This document shows, piece by piece, positions 1-8,714 of a stretch of DNA of 64,000 nt. The notes under the pieces are model-generated. The model was given only the letters and a program-made list of their open reading frames with translations. It was not told the origin of the DNA and did not search any database. The stretch covers positions 1 through 64,000 of the forward strand of contig JAZKBD010000018.1 in NCBI GenBank assembly GCA_040388785.1, read 5' to 3'. Each line of letters starts with the position of its first letter. The first letter of the stretch is position 1. Position numbers and translations under genes: made by a program. This DNA comes from 66-474 sp040388785 (lineage in GTDB: Bacteria > Pseudomonadota > Gammaproteobacteria > Xanthomonadales > Rhodanobacteraceae).

Positions 1-3
1 GTC

Positions 4-1129
4 ATGCTCGAAACCAATCCGATCCGCGCCCGCATCGCGGACCTGCGCGAACGCGCCCAATCGCTTAGGGGGTATCTTTGACTACCCGGCCAAGCGCGAG
101 CGTCTCGAAGAAGTAACCCGCGAACTGGAAAACCCGAACGTCTGGGACGATCCGCAGCGCGCGCAGGACCTGGGCCGCGAGCGCGCGCGGCTGGCCGAAT
201 TCGTGGAAGGTTTGGACAGCATCGCGCACGGCCTCGACGACGCGGGCGAGCTGCTGGAACTTTCCGCCGACGAAGGCGACGAGGCTTCGATCGAAGCCGT
301 CGCGCGCGACGTCGATGGCCTGGAAACCCGCATCGGCAAGCTGGAATTCCAGCGCATGTTCGCCGGTGAAATGGATCCCTCCAATGCATTCGTCGACATC
401 CAGGCCGGCGCGGGCGGCACCGAAGCACAGGACTGGGCCGAGATGCTGCTGCGCATGTACCTGCGCTGGGCCGAGGGTCGCGGCTGGCAAACCGAATTGC
501 TGGAAGCCAGCGACGGCGAGGTCGCGGGCATCAAGTCGGCAACCTTCCGCGTCGCTGGCGATTACGCCTATGGCTGGCTCAAGACCGAGATCGGCGTGCA
601 TCGCCTGGTGCGCAAATCACCGTTCGATTCCGACAACCGTCGCCATACCAGTTTCGCGTCGGTGTTCGTGTCGCCGGAAGTCGACGACGACATCGACATC
701 GAAATCAATCCCGCCGACCTGAAGACCGACGTGTACCGCTCATCCGGCGCCGGCGGCCAGCACGTCAACAAGACCGAATCGGCGGTGCGCATCACGCACG
801 TTCCTTCGGGCATCGTGGTGGCGTGCCAGACCGAACGCTCGCAGCACGCCAACCGCGATCGCGCGATGAAGATGCTGCGCGCGAAGTTGTACGAGATGGA
901 GTTGCAGAAGCGCAACGCCGAGAAGGCCGCGGTGGAAGCCACCAAGTCCGACGTCGGCTGGGGCAACCAGATCCGCAACTACGTGCTCGACCAGTCGCGC
1001 ATCAAGGATCTCCGCACCGGCGTCGAGCGCACCGACACCCAGCGCGTACTGGACGGCGACCTCGACGAATTCATCGAGGCCAGTTTGAAGATGGGATTGG
1101 AGGCCGGCGCCAAGCGCGCCGATGCTTGA
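4..1129 (+). CDS. prfB: Peptide chain release factor 2 (programmed +1 frameshift)
   Basis: RF2 recognises UGA and UAA stop codons in the ribosomal A site and triggers peptide release. ATG at 4 opens 25 sense codons that end at an in-frame TGA (79-81). The rest is read in the +1 frame from GAC at 80, giving 374 residues, the usual RF2 length. The stop-recognition tripeptide SPF falls at residues 205-207 and the catalytic GGQ at 250-252, the same numbering as the E. coli protein. Residue 246 is Ser, not the Thr peculiar to E. coli K-12. Only three bases precede the ATG, so the promoter lies outside the window. In E. coli prfB is followed directly by lysS; here a toxin-antitoxin pair intervenes. 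Confidence 0.97.
67..82 (+). promoter_or_regulatory. prfB programmed +1 frameshift site
   Basis: The site reads AGGGGG TAT CTT TGA C. It holds a Shine-Dalgarno-like AGGGGG, a slippery CTT codon and a poorly terminating TGA followed by C. It matches the classical prfB autoregulatory site. When RF2 is scarce, ribosomes pause at the TGA and slip +1, making more RF2. Confidence 0.97.
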
Positions 1130-1154
1130 TGGAATGGCGGCCCGCACCTATGAT
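1126..1154 (+). promoter_or_regulatory. Candidate sigma-70 promoter of the vapBC-like module
   Basis: TTGATG (1126-1131) and TATGAT (1149-1154) are separated by exactly 17 bases. The -35 box overlaps the prfB stop codon. The predicted transcript would begin near 1161, about 28 bases before the antitoxin ATG. This would give the pair, and possibly lysS, its own promoter. Confidence 0.55.
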
Positions 1155-1162
1155 ATGGGCTC

Positions 1163-1190
1163 CCGTATGGATGAATACGGCAGACCGTAT
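1163..1190 (+). promoter_or_regulatory. Candidate antitoxin operator (CCGTAT repeats)
   Basis: CCGTAT (1163-1168) and ATACGG (1175-1180) form a perfect inverted repeat with a 6-base spacer. A third CCGTAT (1185-1190) runs into the antitoxin start codon. Placement just downstream of the candidate -10 box fits autorepression by a VapB-type antitoxin. Confidence 0.5.
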
Positions 1191-1425
1191 GAAAACCACC
1201 ATCGAAATCGCCGATACGCTTGTCAAACGGGCCAAACGCGTTCAGCGGCGGCAGAATGTCACCATGCGCGCGCTGGTCGAGGAAGGCTTGCAATTGGCGC
1301 TGGATCGTCGTGATCGCGTGGCGCCCTTCGTTTACAAGCCGGTAGTCGTGGATGGCAAGGGGCTCACCCGCGCGGCACGCGACGCGGGGTGGCGCAAGCT
1401 CATCGAAATGGCGAATGACCGTTGA
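1189..1425 (+). CDS. VapB-like antitoxin (DUF2191 type)
   Basis: This 78-residue protein begins MKTTIEIADTLVKRAK, the form of VapB antitoxins with an N-terminal ribbon-helix-helix-like segment that binds its own operator. The C-terminal half (from about residue 45) would neutralise the toxin. ATG at 1189 was chosen because the family starts at this Met-Lys/Arg-Thr-Thr motif. An in-frame ATG at 1171 would add six residues but overlaps the operator repeat. The gene overlaps the toxin start by four bases (TTGA), so the two are translationally coupled. Recognition is by sequence pattern; the exact subfamily is not certain. Confidence 0.85.
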   Translation: MKTTIEIADTLVKRAKRVQRRQNVTMRALVEEGLQLALDRRDRVAPFVYKPVVVDGKGLTRAARDAGWRKLIEMANDR

Positions 1426-1859
1426 TCGCGGTCGACACCAACCTGCTGGTGTGGGCGCACCGAGCGGACGTGGAATGGCATGAGCGTGCCGCGCGGGTGC
1501 TTGCCGACTTGATCGAGCGGCACCAGCGCTGGGCCATTCCGTGGCCATGCGTGCACGAGTTTTATCGCGTGGTGACTGATCCGCGCATTTTCCAGCCCGC
1601 TTCCAAACCCGCCGAAGCACTGGGCATGCTGCACGCGTGGGTGCAGTCGCCGGAACTGAACCTGATAGGCGAAGGCCCCGATCATTTCGATGTGCTCTCG
1701 CAGCTGCTGAGCAAGGGCGATGTACGTGGTGCGATGGTGCACGATGCGCGGATCGCGGCGATCTGCATTGCGCATGGCGTGCAGGAATTGTGGACCGCCG
1801 ATCGCGATTTCTCCCGTTTCCCCTCGCTCAAAACCAGGAATCCCCTCATTCCCTCATGA
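1422..1859 (+). CDS. VapC-like PIN-domain ribonuclease toxin
   Basis: This 145-residue PIN-domain protein is probably the toxin partner of the preceding antitoxin. PIN toxins are metal-dependent ribonucleases, often specific for tRNA or rRNA. The acidic active-site set is visible: Asp5 in VDTN, Glu46 in HEF, Asp108 in HDARIAA, and Asp127/Asp129 in TADRDF. Translation starts at TTG 1422, overlapping the antitoxin stop. Its own TGA overlaps the lysS ATG as ATGA at 1856-1859. The toxin is therefore interlocked on both sides. No truncation is seen and all catalytic positions are intact, so it should be active. Confidence 0.87.
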   Translation: MIAVDTNLLVWAHRADVEWHERAARVLADLIERHQRWAIPWPCVHEFYRVVTDPRIFQPASKPAEALGMLHAWVQSPELNLIGEGPDHFDVLSQLLSKGDVRGAMVHDARIAAICIAHGVQELWTADRDFSRFPSLKTRNPLIPS

Positions 1860-3376
1860 ACGCTGACGAATCCGGCAGCCCGGCCCAGGCGGCCGCCGAA
1901 GAAAACAGACTCGTCGCCGAACGCCGCGAGAAATTGCGTGTGCTGCGCGAGCAGGGCATTGCGTTTCCCAACGATTTTCGTCCCGATGCCTGCGCGGGCG
2001 ACCTGCAGCACGAAACCGAGGGCGTCGAGGCCGAGGCTTTGACCGCGCAAGCGCGGCGCGTGAAGATCGCCGGCCGCCTGCTCGGCAAGCGCGTGATGGG
2101 CAAGGCCAGTTTCGCGAAGCTGCAGGACCGCACGGGTTCGATCCAGTTGTTCCTGCAGAAGGATGCGTTGGGCGAAACCTATGACGCGTTCAAGGGCTGG
2201 GACGTCGGGGACATCGTGGGTGCCGAAGGCACGTTGATGCGTACGAAGACCGGCGAGCTATCGGTCAAGGTCGACGCGCTGCGGCTGCTGACCAAGTCGT
2301 TGCGCCCGCTGCCGGACAAGTGGCATGGCTTGGCTGACGTCGAGCAGCGTTATCGGCAGCGCTACGTCGACTTGATCGTGACGCCGGAAGCGCGCGACGC
2401 CTTCCAGAAGCGCTCACGCATCATCGGTTTCATCCGCCAGTGGCTCGAAGCCGAGCCGCGTCGCTTCATGGAAGTGGAAACGCCGATGATGCACGTGATC
2501 CCGGGCGGCGCGACCGCGCGGCCGTTCGTCACGCACCACAACGCGCTCGACATCGATCTTTATTTGCGCGTCGCGCCCGAGTTGTACCTGAAGCGCCTGG
2601 TGGTGGGCGGGTTCGAGCGCGTGTACGAGATCAACCGCAATTTCCGCAACGAGGGCGTGTCTACGCGGCACAACCCCGAGTTCACGATGCTGGAGTTGTA
2701 CCAGGCCTACGCCAGCTACACGGAAGTAATGGACCTCACCGAAGCAATGGTCCGCGACACCGCGAAAGCGGTGATCGGCACCACCGACCTGAAGTGGGAA
2801 GGCCGTGACATCGATGTGGGCAAGCCGTTCCGGCGCTGGTCGCTGGCCGACGCGGTGCGCGAGCACAACCCGGAAATAGGCGAACACGAATTACGCGACG
2901 CCACCGCGCTGCGCACGCACTGCGCACGGCTCAAGGTGCCGGTAAAGAACAGCTACGGCTGGGGCAAGTTGCTGCTGGAGATCTTCGAGAAGACCGTGGA
3001 AGGATCGCTGGTCCAGCCGACCTTCATCACGCAATATCCGACCGAGGTGTCGCCGCTGGCGCGCGCCAACGACGCCGATCCCGAAGTCACCGACCGCTTC
3101 GAACTGTTCGTCGGCGGCAAGGAACTCGCAAATGGCTTTTCGGAATTGAATGATCCCGAGGACCAGGCCGCGCGCTTCCATGCCCAGGTCGAAGCGCTGG
3201 CGCACGGTGACGACGAAGCCATGCACTTCGACGCCGACTACATCCGCGCGCTCGAAGTCGGATTGCCGCCGACAGGCGGCCTCGGCGTCGGCATCGACCG
3301 ATTGGTCATGCTGCTGACCGACTCGGCGTCGATCCGCGACGTGCTGTTGTTCCCGTACATGCGCCCGGAGGGCTGA
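1856..3376 (+). CDS. lysS: Lysyl-tRNA synthetase, class II
   Basis: LysRS charges tRNA-Lys in the cytoplasm. The 506-residue protein has an N-terminal OB-fold anticodon-binding domain (about residues 60-165) and a class II catalytic core. Motif 2 lies around FRNEGVSTRHNPEF and motif 3 around GGLGVGIDRLVM near the C-terminus. ATG at 1856 overlaps the toxin stop codon (ATGA). An open frame extends further upstream but lies inside the toxin gene and is not LysRS-like. The ancestral prfB-lysS pair is separated here by the toxin-antitoxin module, so lysS translation may now be coupled to toxin translation. Confidence 0.97.
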   Translation: MNADESGSPAQAAAEENRLVAERREKLRVLREQGIAFPNDFRPDACAGDLQHETEGVEAEALTAQARRVKIAGRLLGKRVMGKASFAKLQDRTGSIQLFLQKDALGETYDAFKGWDVGDIVGAEGTLMRTKTGELSVKVDALRLLTKSLRPLPDKWHGLADVEQRYRQRYVDLIVTPEARDAFQKRSRIIGFIRQWLEAEPRRFMEVETPMMHVIPGGATARPFVTHHNALDIDLYLRVAPELYLKRLVVGGFERVYEINRNFRNEGVSTRHNPEFTMLELYQAYASYTEVMDLTEAMVRDTAKAVIGTTDLKWEGRDIDVGKPFRRWSLADAVREHNPEIGEHELRDATALRTHCARLKVPVKNSYGWGKLLLEIFEKTVEGSLVQPTFITQYPTEVSPLARANDADPEVTDRFELFVGGKELANGFSELNDPEDQAARFHAQVEALAHGDDEAMHFDADYIRALEVGLPPTGGLGVGIDRLVMLLTDSASIRDVLLFPYMRPEG

Positions 3377-3380
3377 AGCC

Positions 3381-3680
3381 ATGTGGTACGCCATCACCGG
3401 CATCGACGTCGAGAACTCGCTGGACAAGCGCAAGGCCGTGCGTCCCGCGCACGTCGCCCGCCTGCAGAAACTCCTGGATGAAGGCCGCCTGCTGCTGGCG
3501 GGCCCGTTCCCCGCGATCGACGCCGAAGATCCGGGTCCGGCGGGTTTCAGCGGCAGCCTGATCATCGCCGAGTTCAATGACCTCGATGCGGCGAAGGAAT
3601 GGGCCGACCACGATCCCTATCGCGCGGCCGGCGTGTATCGCGAAGTGACGGTGCGGCCGTTCCGCCAGACGCTGCCGTGA
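3381..3680 (+). CDS. YciI family protein
   Basis: This small protein (99 residues) has the YciI ferredoxin-like fold pattern: MWYAITGIDVENS at the start, the RPAHVARL segment, and the ADHDPYRAAGVY motif with the conserved His-Asp pair. YciI members are proposed to be small enzymes or ligand-binding domains; the substrate is unknown. The gene begins four bases after lysS. Its TGA overlaps the GTG start of the following bolA-like gene, so the two are probably co-translated. Confidence 0.88.
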   Translation: MWYAITGIDVENSLDKRKAVRPAHVARLQKLLDEGRLLLAGPFPAIDAEDPGPAGFSGSLIIAEFNDLDAAKEWADHDPYRAAGVYREVTVRPFRQTLP

Positions 3681-3943
3681 ACGCGGCGTCGATCGACGAC
3701 ATCCGCGCACGCCTGCAGCAAGCTTTCTCGCCCGCCACGCTGGAAGTGATCGACGAAGGCCACCTGCACATCGGCCACGCGGGCGAGGGCACGGGACATT
3801 TTCGCGTGCGCATCGCCGCTGCCGCATTCGCGGGCAAGACGCGCGTGCAACAGCACCGGATGGTGTACGACGCGCTGGCGGACCTGATGGGCCACGGCAT
3901 CCATGCGCTGGCGCTCGAGACGCGCGCGGCGGGTGACGTTTGA
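3677..3943 (+). CDS. BolA family protein
   Basis: This 88-residue BolA/IbaG-type protein has the class II KH-like fold. BolA proteins pair with monothiol glutaredoxins to bind or deliver 2Fe-2S clusters, and some act in the stress response. The core motif is clear: LEVIDEGHLHIGHAGEG, then HFRVRI and the invariant HRMVYDAL helix. Start GTG 3677 overlaps the yciI-like stop (GTGA); starting further upstream would enter the yciI-like gene in another frame. It may be the last gene of a run beginning at prfB or the toxin-antitoxin promoter, since an intergenic repeat follows. Confidence 0.88.
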   Translation: MNAASIDDIRARLQQAFSPATLEVIDEGHLHIGHAGEGTGHFRVRIAAAAFAGKTRVQQHRMVYDALADLMGHGIHALALETRAAGDV

Positions 3944-3964
3944 TCGGCAAGGGCAGGAACGTTC

Positions 3965-4041
3965 GTCCGCGAAGGACGCAAAGGCCGCAAAAAGTTCAAG
4001 TGCGTCTGCTTTCTTTCGCGCTCCTGGCGTCCTTCGCGGAC
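3965..4041. repeat. Intergenic inverted-repeat element, copy 1 (upstream of smc)
   Basis: GTCCGCGAAGGACGC (3965-3979) is perfectly repeated in inverse at 4027-4041, a 15-bp stem with a 47-base interior. The flanks (GGCAGGAAC on the left, GCTCTGCTCCTG on the right) extend the symmetry imperfectly. A related element follows smc at 7722-7823. The whole 3944-4205 interval holds nothing coding and no convincing promoter box for smc. Confidence 0.75.
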
Positions 4042-4205
4042 TGCTCTGCTCCTGTTTCAAATGCAGATGAGGTATTGCTGCCAAATCCTTGATTCAACGT
4101 CTAAAGCCAAGTTTCCATTGCGCTCGCTGCCGGTCCTTGGCACAGTGGTGCATTCGCCCGGCGCCTTCGCCGCCTCATCATCGCGTAGCTGACCCTAACT
4201 GACCG

Positions 4206-7200
4206 ATGCGCCTCTCGACCATCAAGCTGGCCGGATTCAAGTCGTTCGTCGATCCGACCGTCCTGCACCTTCCGACCAACCTCACCGGCATCTGCGGCCC
4301 CAACGGCTGCGGCAAGTCCAACATCATCGACGCGATCCGCTGGGTGATGGGCGAAAGCGCGGCCAGCCGCCTGCGCGGAGAGGCGATCACCGACGTGATC
4401 TTTTCCGGATCGTCGGGTCGCAAGCCGGTCGGTCAGGCTACGGTCGAACTGATCTTCGACAACTCCGACGCCACGCTGGGCGGTGAGTACGCGACCTTCA
4501 ACGAAGTGTCGGTGAAGCGCACGGTCGGCCGCGACGCGCAATCCGATTACTTCTTGAACGGCGTGCGCTGCCGCCGCCGCGACATTACCGACCTGTTCCT
4601 CGGCACGGGCCTGGGCGCGCGCAGTTATTCCATCATCGAGCAAGGCGTGATTTCCGACATCGTCGAATCGCGTCCCGAGCAGTTGCGCATCCACCTGGAA
4701 GAAGCCGCCGGCGTCTCGCGTTACAAGGAACGCCGCAAGGAAACCGAAAGCCGCATCAAGGCCACGCGCGAGAACCTCGACCGCGTCAAGGACGTACGCG
4801 AGGAAGTCGAGAAGCAACTCGATCATCTGAACCGGCAGGCGCGCGCCGCCGAACGCTGGAAGAAATTGAAGGAAGAGCGCGCGCTGCGCGAAGCCGAATT
4901 GCGCGCCTTGAACTATCGCTCGGTGAGCGCGGAACTGGATTCGCACCGGCAGGCCTTGCGCGAGGCCGAAACCGCGCTGGAAGGCAAGCTGGCCGCGCAA
5001 CGTCATCTCGAAGCCGAAATCGAAACCGGCCGCGAGGCGCACCAGCAGCACATCGAAGCGATGAACGCGGTGCAGGCCGAGGTCTACCAGGTCGGCGCCG
5101 AACTCGCGCGCGTCGAACAGCAGATCAAGCACCATCGCGAAATGCTGGAGCGGCTGCAGCAGGACCGCGAACAATCCGAACGCACCTGGACGGAACTCGC
5201 CGACCACATCAAGGCCGACGAAGCCCAGCGCGAAGAACTGCGAGCTGCGGTAGCCGCGGCGGAACCCGAATCGGGCCGCCTGCGTGACGCGGAAGCGCAG
5301 GCGGCGCAGGCATTGACCGAAGCCGAAGCCGCGCATGCGGCGTGGCAGCAGCGCTGGGAAGCGCACAGCGGCCAGACCGCGTCGACCTCGCGCGAAGCCG
5401 AAGTCGAGCGCACCCATATCGATCACCTCGATCGCCAGACGCTCGATCTTTCGCGCCGCCGCGAAGCGCTGCGCAACGAGCGCAAGAACTACGATCTCGA
5501 CGCGCTGGCCGCGGCGACGCAGGGCCTCGCCGACGAACATGCGTCGATGAAGGCGCAGGTCGATACGCATTCGCAGAACCTGGACAAACACAAGGCCGAC
5601 GCCGAGCGCCTGTTGTCGGAAGAACGCCAGGCACAAACCTGGCTGGCGGAAGCCAACGCGCAGAAGCAGACGTTGCGCGGCCGGATCGCATCACTTGAGG
5701 CCTTGCAGCGCGCCGCACTCGGCCGTGACCGCGATGCCGCGCGCGAGTGGCTGCAGAAGGTCGGCCTGGCCGATGGCGAGCGCCTCGGTGCGCGGCTGAA
5801 GGTCAACGACGGCTGGGATCGCGCGGTGGAAACCGTGCTGGCCGGCATGCTCGAAGCGGTGCTGGTGGACGACCCCGCGATGCATGCGGGCGAGCTTGCC
5901 GACATCGCGAAGGCCGACATCACGTTGGTCGGCAGCAATGAAACATTGACCGGGGACGTGGCCGGCACGCTGGCCGCCGAAGTGAGCGGCCCGGCCGCGG
6001 CGCGCGCACTGCTGGCGCAGGTGCGCACCGCCGCATCGATCGACGAAGCACGTGCGATCGCGGCCACGCTGGCGCCTGCCCACACCGTGATCACCCGCGA
6101 CGGCGTGTGGATCGGCCCGGACTTTGCGCGGGTCCGTCGCGCCGAAGGTGGGCAGGTGGGCGTGCTGGCGCGCGAGCGCGAACTGCACGAAGCCACCGCC
6201 GAACTCGCCGCGACCGAAAAACGCCTCGCCGAATTGCAGGAACGTCAAGCCGAAGTGCGCGACCAGCGCCGCGTGGCCGAGCAGGCGCGCGACGATGCCC
6301 AGCGCGATTCCTACAACGCGCATCGGCGCCTGTCGGAACTGGCCGGCGAAATGCAGAGCCGGCAGGGCCGCATTGACAGCGCCAAGGCACGTCTCGCGGC
6401 CATCGATGCCGAGCATGCCGATATCGAAAAGGCGCTGGCCGAAAACGAGCAGTTGCTGCAGGCCGCACGCGCGCGCATGCAGAGCGCGGTCGCCAACATG
6501 GGCGAGCACGAGCAGGCCCGCGTGGCGCTCGAAGCCGAGCGCCGCCAGTTGCTGGAGCGCCGCGAAGCCGCGCGCGCCGATGCACTGGAAGCCTCCGACG
6601 CCGCGCACCGGCATGCGATTTCGCTGGAATCCAGGCGCGTCACCCTGGCGGCGCTGGAACAGTCGCTGGCGCGCATGCACGCGCAGCGCGAGCAACTGGA
6701 CAAGCACCGTGCCGATCTCGACGCGCGCCTGGCCGCGGGCGGCGATCCGATCGCGGCGCTGGAACAGGAGCGCCAGGTGTGCCTCGAACAGCGACTCACG
6801 GTGGATCGCAAGATGATCGATGCGCGGCGTGTGCTGGACGAATCCGCCAACACGCTGCAGGAACGCGAACATGCGCGGCACGCCGCCGAGCAGGCCATGG
6901 CGGGCGAACGCGATGCGCTGGAAAAGCTGCGCCTGGAAGAACAGGGTCATCGACTGCGCGCGGAGCAACTGGCTGACGCGATCCGCGAGGCGGGCCTGGA
7001 AATCGAACCGCTGCTGGCCAATCTTTCCGACGAAGTCCAGCCGGACGCGTGGCAGGAGAAGATCGCCGACATCGATGCGCGCATCGCGCGGCTGGAACCG
7101 GTGAACCTCGCCGCGATTTCCGAACACGCCGAGGCCGCGCAGCGCAAGGAATATCTCGATGCGCAGATGACCGACCTCACCACCGCGCTGGACACGCTGG

Positions 7201-7712
7201 AGAACGCGATCCGCAAGATCGACCGCGAAACGCGCGAACGTTTCAAGGACACCTTCGATCGCGTCAACACGGGTTTCCAGGCGCTGTTTCCGAAGCTGTT
7301 CGGCGGCGGCCACGCCTATCTGGAATTGACCGGCGAGGATCTGCTCGACGCCGGCGTCACCATGATGGCGCGCCCGCCCGGCAAGCGGAACAGCCACATC
7401 TCGCTGCTTTCGGGTGGCGAGAAGGCCATGACTGCGATGGCGCTGGTGATGGCGATCTTCAATTTGAATCCTGCGCCGTTCTGCCTGCTGGACGAGGTCG
7501 ACGCGCCGATGGATGAAGGCAACATCGGCCGCTTCGGCCAATTGGTGCGTGACATGTCCGAGCGCGTGCAGTTCCTCGTGGTCACGCACAACAAGGCGAC
7601 CATGGAAATGACGCACCAGTTGTGCGGCGTGACCATGCGCGAGCCGGGCGTGTCGCGGCTGGTGCAGGTCGATCTGGCCGAGGCCACGCGGCTGGCAGGC
7701 GTTGCTGCTTAG
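4206..7712 (+). CDS. smc: Chromosome partition protein SMC
   Basis: SMC is the core ATPase of the bacterial condensin that compacts and segregates chromosomes with ScpA and ScpB (both encoded near 44-45 kb). The 1168-residue protein has Walker A GPNGCGKSN at residues 31-39 and a long first coiled coil to about residue 500. A hinge domain follows (about 505-665) with its Gly-rich loop, then the second coiled coil. The ABC signature LSGGEKAMTAM starts near residue 1068, with Walker B FCLLDEVDAP just after. Length and domain order are normal. The gene is flanked on both sides by related inverted repeats. No strong ribosome-binding site precedes ATG 4206. Confidence 0.97.
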   Translation: MRLSTIKLAGFKSFVDPTVLHLPTNLTGICGPNGCGKSNIIDAIRWVMGESAASRLRGEAITDVIFSGSSGRKPVGQATVELIFDNSDATLGGEYATFNEVSVKRTVGRDAQSDYFLNGVRCRRRDITDLFLGTGLGARSYSIIEQGVISDIVESRPEQLRIHLEEAAGVSRYKERRKETESRIKATRENLDRVKDVREEVEKQLDHLNRQARAAERWKKLKEERALREAELRALNYRSVSAELDSHRQALREAETALEGKLAAQRHLEAEIETGREAHQQHIEAMNAVQAEVYQVGAELARVEQQIKHHREMLERLQQDREQSERTWTELADHIKADEAQREELRAAVAAAEPESGRLRDAEAQAAQALTEAEAAHAAWQQRWEAHSGQTASTSREAEVERTHIDHLDRQTLDLSRRREALRNERKNYDLDALAAATQGLADEHASMKAQVDTHSQNLDKHKADAERLLSEERQAQTWLAEANAQKQTLRGRIASLEALQRAALGRDRDAAREWLQKVGLADGERLGARLKVNDGWDRAVETVLAGMLEAVLVDDPAMHAGELADIAKADITLVGSNETLTGDVAGTLAAEVSGPAAARALLAQVRTAASIDEARAIAATLAPAHTVITRDGVWIGPDFARVRRAEGGQVGVLARERELHEATAELAATEKRLAELQERQAEVRDQRRVAEQARDDAQRDSYNAHRRLSELAGEMQSRQGRIDSAKARLAAIDAEHADIEKALAENEQLLQAARARMQSAVANMGEHEQARVALEAERRQLLERREAARADALEASDAAHRHAISLESRRVTLAALEQSLARMHAQREQLDKHRADLDARLAAGGDPIAALEQERQVCLEQRLTVDRKMIDARRVLDESANTLQEREHARHAAEQAMAGERDALEKLRLEEQGHRLRAEQLADAIREAGLEIEPLLANLSDEVQPDAWQEKIADIDARIARLEPVNLAAISEHAEAAQRKEYLDAQMTDLTTALDTLENAIRKIDRETRERFKDTFDRVNTGFQALFPKLFGGGHAYLELTGEDLLDAGVTMMARPPGKRNSHISLLSGGEKAMTAMALVMAIFNLNPAPFCLLDEVDAPMDEGNIGRFGQLVRDMSERVQFLVVTHNKATMEMTHQLCGVTMREPGVSRLVQVDLAEATRLAGVAA

Positions 7713-7721
7713 AGCAAAGCA

Positions 7722-7823
7722 GTCCGCGAAGAACGCGAAATGAAGGCAGGAGCAGACGATCGAGGCAGGCTGTGCATGCGCCTTTCTTCTGTCTTCTTCG
7801 CGTACCTGGCGCTCTTTGCGGAC
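7722..7823. repeat. Intergenic inverted-repeat element, copy 2 (downstream of smc)
   Basis: GTCCGCGAAGAACGC (7722-7736) pairs with GCGCTCTTTGCGGAC (7809-7823), with one mismatch and one G-U-type pair. Outer arms AGCAAAGCA and TTGCTTTTTGCT extend the fold. It shares the GTCCGCGAAGRACGC arm and an ACCTGGCG or TCCTGGCG stretch with copy 1 at 3965-4041. Confidence 0.7.
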
Positions 7824-7871
7824 AGATTGCTTTTTGCTACGTAACGGCGGTTCTTTGCTAAAGTTCACCCC

Positions 7872-8690
7872 GTGAACGCCGAAACCCTTTCATCGACCGA
7901 CTTGCGCATCATCATCGCCGTGATCGGCGTGCTGATCCTTGCGGCCATCTATTTCTTCGGCAGGCCGCGCAAGCCCGGACAAGGCCGGCGACTGATCCCG
8001 CGCCGGCGCGATGACGCACGCATCGAGCCGATGCTCGGCGATCCGGCTGATACGCCCGATGAAACAGCCGAAACCCCGACACCGCAACAGGGTGAACTGG
8101 ATGTCGCGCTGAAGCGCGAACTGGATCGTCTGGGCGCGACGATGAGCGCGGATCGCGCCGATGGTGCGGCAGCGGATATCGCACCGCCGCCGCCGAGAGC
8201 GTCGGCCAGCAACGCCGGACAGCGTCCGCACGAATTCCCGGTCGATCGCATCGTCACCCTGTTCGTCGCCGCGCCCGAGGGCGAAACCTTCGGCGGCGGC
8301 GACATCGTGGTGGCCGCCGAGAAGGCCGGCCTGCGTTTCGGCGCGATGCACATCTTCCACCGGCTGGTCGAAGGGCGGCCGGAGGCGGGCCCGGTCTTCA
8401 GCATGGCCAACATGATGAAGCCGGGTTACTTCGACATGTCGCGCATCGCGGAGTTGAACACGCCGGGCGTGACTTTCTTCGCGACCTTGCCCGGCCCCGT
8501 ATCCGCGCTGGACGCGTGGGAGGCGATGCTGCCGGCCGCGCAGCGCATTGCGGAATTGCTGGGCGGCGCGCTGCTCGACGAAGACCGCAACACGCTCGGC
8601 CGCCAGCGCATCGCCGGCCTGCGCGAAGAATTGCGCGCGTGGGATCGCCAGCACGAAGGCGAACCGGTTCGGCTGCCGCCGCGCCGCTGA
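7872..8690 (+). CDS. zipA: Cell division protein ZipA
   Basis: ZipA anchors FtsZ to the inner membrane in the early divisome. The 272-residue protein has an N-terminal membrane anchor (IIIAVIGVLILAAIYFFG, about residues 13-30). A basic/Pro-rich linker spans about residues 35-125. The C-terminal FtsZ-binding domain has the family motif around GAMHIFHRLVEG and FSMANMMKPGYFD. The start is GTG 7872; no earlier start fits. smc-zipA is a typical xanthomonad order, but the expected ligA does not follow. Confidence 0.92.
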   Translation: MNAETLSSTDLRIIIAVIGVLILAAIYFFGRPRKPGQGRRLIPRRRDDARIEPMLGDPADTPDETAETPTPQQGELDVALKRELDRLGATMSADRADGAAADIAPPPPRASASNAGQRPHEFPVDRIVTLFVAAPEGETFGGGDIVVAAEKAGLRFGAMHIFHRLVEGRPEAGPVFSMANMMKPGYFDMSRIAELNTPGVTFFATLPGPVSALDAWEAMLPAAQRIAELLGGALLDEDRNTLGRQRIAGLREELRAWDRQHEGEPVRLPPRR

Positions 8691-8714
8691 ATCCCTCGTT
8701 CACGACAAGCGCCC

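Noticed and set aside
4101..7868. Very long minus-strand open frames opposite smc (4101-5636 and 5691-7868)
   Set aside because: They mirror smc codon by codon in GC-rich DNA, have no family character and lack starts with ribosome-binding sites.
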